Assembly (NCBI GenBank): GCA_049423065.1
Contig: JBMSQB010000123.1
Location: 1 to 9,322, forward strand
Origin: SYIM01 sp041182885
GTDB taxonomy: Bacteria; Pseudomonadota; Gammaproteobacteria; Burkholderiales; Burkholderiaceae_E
Length of the DNA: 9,322 nucleotides
Direction: 5' to 3'
A model generated the notes under the pieces. That model worked only from the letters and a program-made list of their open reading frames with translations, was not told the DNA's origin and did no database searches. Shown piece by piece: positions 6,312 through 9,322 of the stretch. Positions within the stretch are counted from its first letter, which is position 1, and the number at the start of each line of letters is the position of its first letter. Position numbers and translations under genes: made by a program.

Positions 6312-6956
6312 ATGAACCCTTCCCGCAGACTCTGTGTTCAGGCGCTTGCCGCAAGCGGTGCCGGTGTATCGGCGAGCGTGTCCCTTGCGCAGGGCGAGCC
6401 GGTCGCCGGCCGCGACTTCCGCGCCGTCAATCCGGCTCAGCCGGTGGAGGCGCCAGCGGGTCGCGTTGAAGTGCTCGAGTTCTTTGCCTACTGGTGCCCG
6501 CACTGCGCCTCGCTCGAGGCCGAGCTCAATGACTGGCGCAAGCGCCAGCCCCCCGAGATCGTGTTCCGCCGCGAGCATGTGAGCTTTCGCGAAACCCGGA
6601 TCCAGCAACTGCACTATGCGCTGGTGGCCCTCGGCAAGGCCGATGAACTCTCGCCGCGCATCTTTCACGCCATCCATGTCGACAAGGTGCGGCTGGAAAC
6701 CCCGCAGAAAATGGCCGAGGTACTGGGTCTCGACCCCAAATCCTTCGCCGAGGTCTATGACTCGTTTTCGGTGCGCACGCGTGCCCGGCGCGGCACGCAG
6801 GTTTCCGAGGCGTATGCGATTGACGGCGTGCCGTCGTTTGCCGTGGCGGGCAAGTACCTTACCGCGCCCTCCATGGCAGGCTCGAACACCGCGGCGCTTC
6901 GGGTGGTCGACTGGCTGGCCGCGCGCGAGCGCAAATCCTCAGGCTCCCGCGGTTAG
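6312..6956 (+). CDS. dsbA: Thiol:disulfide interchange protein DsbA
   Basis: A 214-aa periplasmic oxidase that introduces disulfide bonds into exported proteins and is itself re-oxidised by DsbB. The active site is CPHC (62-65) in FFAYWCPHCASLE, the canonical DsbA dipeptide Pro-His. The cis-proline is P174 in GVPSFAV. An inserted helical domain (about 95-160) lies between them, as in DsbA. The N-terminus is a signal peptide: MNPSRR, then a weakly hydrophobic Ala/Gly/Ser/Val stretch, with likely cleavage near ...VSLAQ/GEP (about residue 27). The consecutive arginines followed by a mild hydrophobic region leave open Tat as well as Sec export. Length is normal for the family. It sits between the SPOR gene and the SDR gene on the same strand. 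The cluster may serve envelope assembly, but no specific partner can be named from this window. Confidence 0.95.
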   Translation: MNPSRRLCVQALAASGAGVSASVSLAQGEPVAGRDFRAVNPAQPVEAPAGRVEVLEFFAYWCPHCASLEAELNDWRKRQPPEIVFRREHVSFRETRIQQLHYALVALGKADELSPRIFHAIHVDKVRLETPQKMAEVLGLDPKSFAEVYDSFSVRTRARRGTQVSEAYAIDGVPSFAVAGKYLTAPSMAGSNTAALRVVDWLAARERKSSGSRG

Positions 6957-6984
6957 GCGCCGCGAGCGCCCCAGGACCGGCGCC

Positions 6985-7809
6985 ATGGCTGAACCGGATG
7001 CTGGTCGCCCGTCACCGGCCCAGGCCGCGGGCCCCCGGGTGGTGATCACGGGTGCATCGAGCGGCTTGGGCGAGGCACTCGCGCTCGAATACGCCCGGCG
7101 CCATCCGCAGGCGGTGTTTGCGCTGATGGCTCGGCGGCATGACCTTCTCGATCGTGTGGCCGAGCGGCTTGCACCGGCCACCGTCCGGACCTTTGCCATC
7201 GACATCACCGACCGGGATGCGCTCAATGATGCGGCCGGGCGGTTTGTTGCCGAATTTGGCGCGCCCGACATCGTGATTGCCAATGCCGGCATCAGCGCAG
7301 GCACGCTCACTGCGGAGCGAGCCGATGCGCCGGTATTTCGACGGATCATCGATGTGAACGTGGTGGCGCTTTTCGATACATTCGCCGCGTTTCTGCCCGC
7401 CATGCGCGCCGGGCGCCGCGGCACGCTGGCAGGCATTGCGAGTGTGGCCGGCATCCGCGGCCTGCCCGGTGCGGGCGCCTACAGCGCGAGCAAGTCGGCG
7501 GCGATCACCTACCTCGAGTCGCTCAGGCTGGAGGAGCGCGAACACGGCATTCGTGTGGTGACGATTGCGCCCGGTTACATTCGTACGCCGATGACAGCAG
7601 CCAACCCCTATCCCATGCCCTTTCTGATGCCGGCTGATGCGTTTGCGCGCCGTGCGGTCGATGCGATCGACGCCGGCCGGTCCTTTGTCGTGATCCCGCG
7701 TCCCATGCGCGCGGTTTCGCTCATGCTGCGCGCACTGCCCAACTGGCTCTATGACGCGCTGTTCGCGCGCGCGCCACGGAAGCCGCGGATCTCAGGCGAT
7801 TCCCCATGA
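6985..7809 (+). CDS. Short-chain dehydrogenase/reductase
   Basis: A 274-aa classical SDR, an NAD(P)-dependent oxidoreductase with a Rossmann fold. The cofactor glycine motif is TGASSGLG (22-29). NAG is at 100-102. The conserved asparagine is N125 in IIDVNVV. The catalytic Ser-Tyr-Lys are S153 (IASVAG), Y166 and K170 (YSASKSA). PGYIRT (196-201) follows in its usual place. A single arginine pair after strand 2 (LMARR, 48-52) suggests NADP(H) preference, which is inference. After the fold a hydrophobic and basic tail (MLRALPNWLYDALFARAPRK) could associate with the membrane. The substrate is unknown. ATG 6985 is preceded by AGGA 8 nt upstream; the long upstream open frame overlaps dsbA out of phase and is noncoding. 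Its TGA overlaps the next gene's ATG as ATGA. Confidence 0.93.
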   Translation: MAEPDAGRPSPAQAAGPRVVITGASSGLGEALALEYARRHPQAVFALMARRHDLLDRVAERLAPATVRTFAIDITDRDALNDAAGRFVAEFGAPDIVIANAGISAGTLTAERADAPVFRRIIDVNVVALFDTFAAFLPAMRAGRRGTLAGIASVAGIRGLPGAGAYSASKSAAITYLESLRLEEREHGIRVVTIAPGYIRTPMTAANPYPMPFLMPADAFARRAVDAIDAGRSFVVIPRPMRAVSLMLRALPNWLYDALFARAPRKPRISGDSP

Positions 7810-9322
7810 GCACGCCACGGATCGTTTCACTGGTACCGAGCCTCACCGAGCTCGTGTGTGCGCTCGGGCGCGCCGACTGGCTGGTGGGCCGCACCGGGTT
7901 CTGTGTGCATCCGCGCGAGGCATTGGCCCAGGTGCCCAAGGTGGGCGGGACCAAGACGGTCAACATCGAGAAAATCCGCAGCCTTGCGCCCACGCATCTG
8001 ATCGTCAATATCGACGAAAACGAAAAGCCCACCGTCGAGACCTTGTCCGAATTCATCCCGAATGTCGTGGTCACGCATCCGATTGCCATCAACGACAACT
8101 TCGAGCTCTATCGGCGCTTTGGCCGCCTGCTCGATGCCGAGGCCCGCGCCGCTCAATTGTGTGAGCGGCTCGAGCGCGCACTCGAGTTGGCACACACCGC
8201 TCCGCGCGCCACGCTTCGCGTGCTCTACCTCATCTGGAACGACCCCTGGATGACGGTGTCCTCCGAGACCTTCATTGCGAAGATGCTGGCAAGCGTGGGC
8301 ATCGAGGTGTGCGCGCCGCCGGGTGATGCGCGCTACCCGTCGCTGTCGACTGACGTCATGGGGTCGTTGCGCGCCGATGCGGTGTTGCTGTCGTCCGAAC
8401 CGTGCCGGTTTCGTCCTGCCGACCGCCGTCAGCTTCGCGCAGCGCTGGTCGGCGGCGCGGCTGCGCAGGTGCCGGTGCTGGGCATCGATGGCGAAATGAC
8501 ATCCTGGTATGGGCCGCGGGCGATCGAGGGCCTGCACTACCTGCTTGCGTATCGACGCCGGCTCGACGCGAGGCTCGAGAGACGAACCCCGCTCCGGCAG
8601 ACGCCGCTTGCCAGCTCGCCGGGCGAGGCGCGCCTAGCGCGGGCGGGCTGCACGCTCGCGGCTGCCGTGATGCTCGGGTTCCTCGCCGCATGCTCTAGCG
8701 CGCCGCCTGCGGTGCCCGGCGCGCCTGCTGGCGGGCCCGCGCCCGCAGCGCAGGCGGGATCACCGCCGCCAGCGACCGGCACCGCGCCGCCTGGGCGTGG
8801 CCGGTTTTATCTTGACGACGGCCCGGGCGACCGACCGCTTGCCGAACTTCAGAAGGTGCCGGATGCGGTGCCACGCGCCGAGCCGCTGCACTCGCGCGCC
8901 AATCGACCCTATGTGATCTTCGGCCGACAGTACGAGCCCATGACGCGGCTCGAGCCGTTTCGCGAACGCGGCATCGCCACCTGGTACGGGCGCCGTTATC
9001 ACGGCCGTCCCACCTCGATCGGCGAGATCTACGACATGTACGGCATGACGGCCGCCCACCCCACCTTGCCGCTACCCAGCTACGCCCGGGTCACCAACGT
9101 TCGAACCGGACGCAGCGTGATCGTGCGGGTCAATGACCGCGGACCGTTCCTTCACGGCAGGGTGATCGACCTGTCCTACGCAGCGGCGGCCAAACTCGCC
9201 GCGGCGCTGCCGGGAAGCGCCGAGGTCGAGGTGGAGCTGATCACCCAGTTCGATACGCCCCCGGCTGTGACGGCTTCATCGGCCTCGCGGGCCGATCCCG
9301 GTCCGGTTGTCGTGCCGGTGTC
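7806..9322 (+). CDS. rlpA: BtuF-like binding protein fused in frame to RlpA, 3' end cut by window
   Basis: One frame runs 505 codons from ATG 7806 to the window end with no stop. Residues 4-250 are a BtuF-like cobalamin/metal-binding fold (RIVSLVPSLTELVCALG; NIEKIRSLAPTHLIVN; WNDPWMTV; IDGEMTSWYGPRAIEGLHYL) without any N-terminal signal peptide. Residues 251-278 are a basic linker. Residues 279-296 read as a lipoprotein signal ending in FLAAC, with the Cys codon at 8691-8693. A Pro/Ala linker follows, then RlpA: FYLDDGPGD (334-342), GIATWYGRRYHGR (389-401) and the double-psi beta-barrel to about 480. Likely catalytic residues are E407, D410, H418 and D444. RlpA is known as an outer-membrane septal-ring lipoprotein that cleaves denuded glycan strands. 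The usual C-terminal SPOR domain, if present, would lie beyond the window. The ATGA overlap with the SDR gene suggests coupling. Either the fusion is real or a small indel hides two genes. Confidence 0.85.
   Translation, partial: MSTPRIVSLVPSLTELVCALGRADWLVGRTGFCVHPREALAQVPKVGGTKTVNIEKIRSLAPTHLIVNIDENEKPTVETLSEFIPNVVVTHPIAINDNFELYRRFGRLLDAEARAAQLCERLERALELAHTAPRATLRVLYLIWNDPWMTVSSETFIAKMLASVGIEVCAPPGDARYPSLSTDVMGSLRADAVLLSSEPCRFRPADRRQLRAALVGGAAAQVPVLGIDGEMTSWYGPRAIEGLHYLLAYRRRLDARLERRTPLRQTPLASSPGEARLARAGCTLAAAVMLGFLAACSSAPPAVPGAPAGGPAPAAQAGSPPPATGTAPPGRGRFYLDDGPGDRPLAELQKVPDAVPRAEPLHSRANRPYVIFGRQYEPMTRLEPFRERGIATWYGRRYHGRPTSIGEIYDMYGMTAAHPTLPLPSYARVTNVRTGRSVIVRVNDRGPFLHGRVIDLSYAAAAKLAAALPGSAEVEVELITQFDTPPAVTASSASRADPGPVVVPV
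8640..8693 (+). other. Internal lipoprotein signal/lipobox within the fusion frame
   Basis: Residues 279-296 of the fusion frame form a basic-then-hydrophobic segment (RAGCTLAAAVMLGFLAAC) followed by SSAPP, exactly what the N-terminus of an RlpA precursor should look like, with cysteine 296 as lipidation site. The only initiation codons near it are GTG 8667 and ATG 8670, which leave just 6-7 residues before the cysteine, too few for a lipoprotein signal. There is no Shine-Dalgarno sequence before them. Confidence 0.7.

Noticed and set aside
8402..8698. A 98-codon plus-strand frame overlapping the BtuF-like/RlpA junction as a separate small gene
   Set aside because: It is out of phase with the conserved receptor sequence, lacks a ribosome binding site, and its translation is Arg/Ala/Gly-rich with no motif.
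1..9322. Mobile element, CRISPR, toxin-antitoxin or phage defence system
   Set aside because: No transposase, integrase, repeat-spacer pattern, long terminal inverted repeats or defence-type proteins were seen. Every substantial open frame belongs to a housekeeping or envelope family.

Overview
The window is GC-rich, densely packed bacterial chromosomal DNA. Gene content, protein signatures and gene order (argS, SPOR-domain gene, dsbA, short-chain dehydrogenase, BtuF-like binding protein, rlpA) point to a betaproteobacterium, most likely of the Burkholderiales. This placement is inferred from sequence character and remembered gene order, not from a database search. No phage, insertion sequence, CRISPR array or integrase is visible.

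Layout. Bases 1-76 are a complete tRNA-Arg(CCG). After a 129-nt gap comes metC (206-1546, +), a cystathionine beta-lyase with an unusual Pro/Ser-rich N-terminal extension. Convergent to it is a small thioredoxin (1614-1991, -). The thioredoxin is divergent from an AMP-forming acyl-CoA ligase of the DmdB/AAE type (2183-3844, +); the roughly 190-bp region between them holds the start signals of both.

From 3873 to the window end is one same-strand, tightly packed cluster: argS, a membrane-anchored SPOR-domain protein (TAATG overlap), dsbA (16-nt gap), an SDR oxidoreductase (28-nt gap), and a final open frame that begins in an ATGA overlap and is still open at base 9322. This cluster looks like one operon. 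It joins tRNA charging to envelope functions: a SPOR domain that should bind peptidoglycan, periplasmic disulfide formation, and an RlpA-type septal-ring lytic transglycosylase.

The most notable item is the last open frame. It is 505 codons long with no stop. An apparently cytosolic BtuF-like (cobalamin-binding/helical-backbone metal receptor) protein runs straight into an RlpA lipoprotein, including RlpA's own lipobox, which ends up internal near residue 296. No usable separate RlpA start is visible. As written the DNA therefore encodes a BtuF-like/RlpA fusion with a possible internal lipoprotein processing site. A sequencing indel in the junction is the main alternative. Two genes (metC, argS) also have a -10-like hexamer only 7-8 nt before the ATG and no Shine-Dalgarno, suggesting leaderless or nearly leaderless mRNAs.
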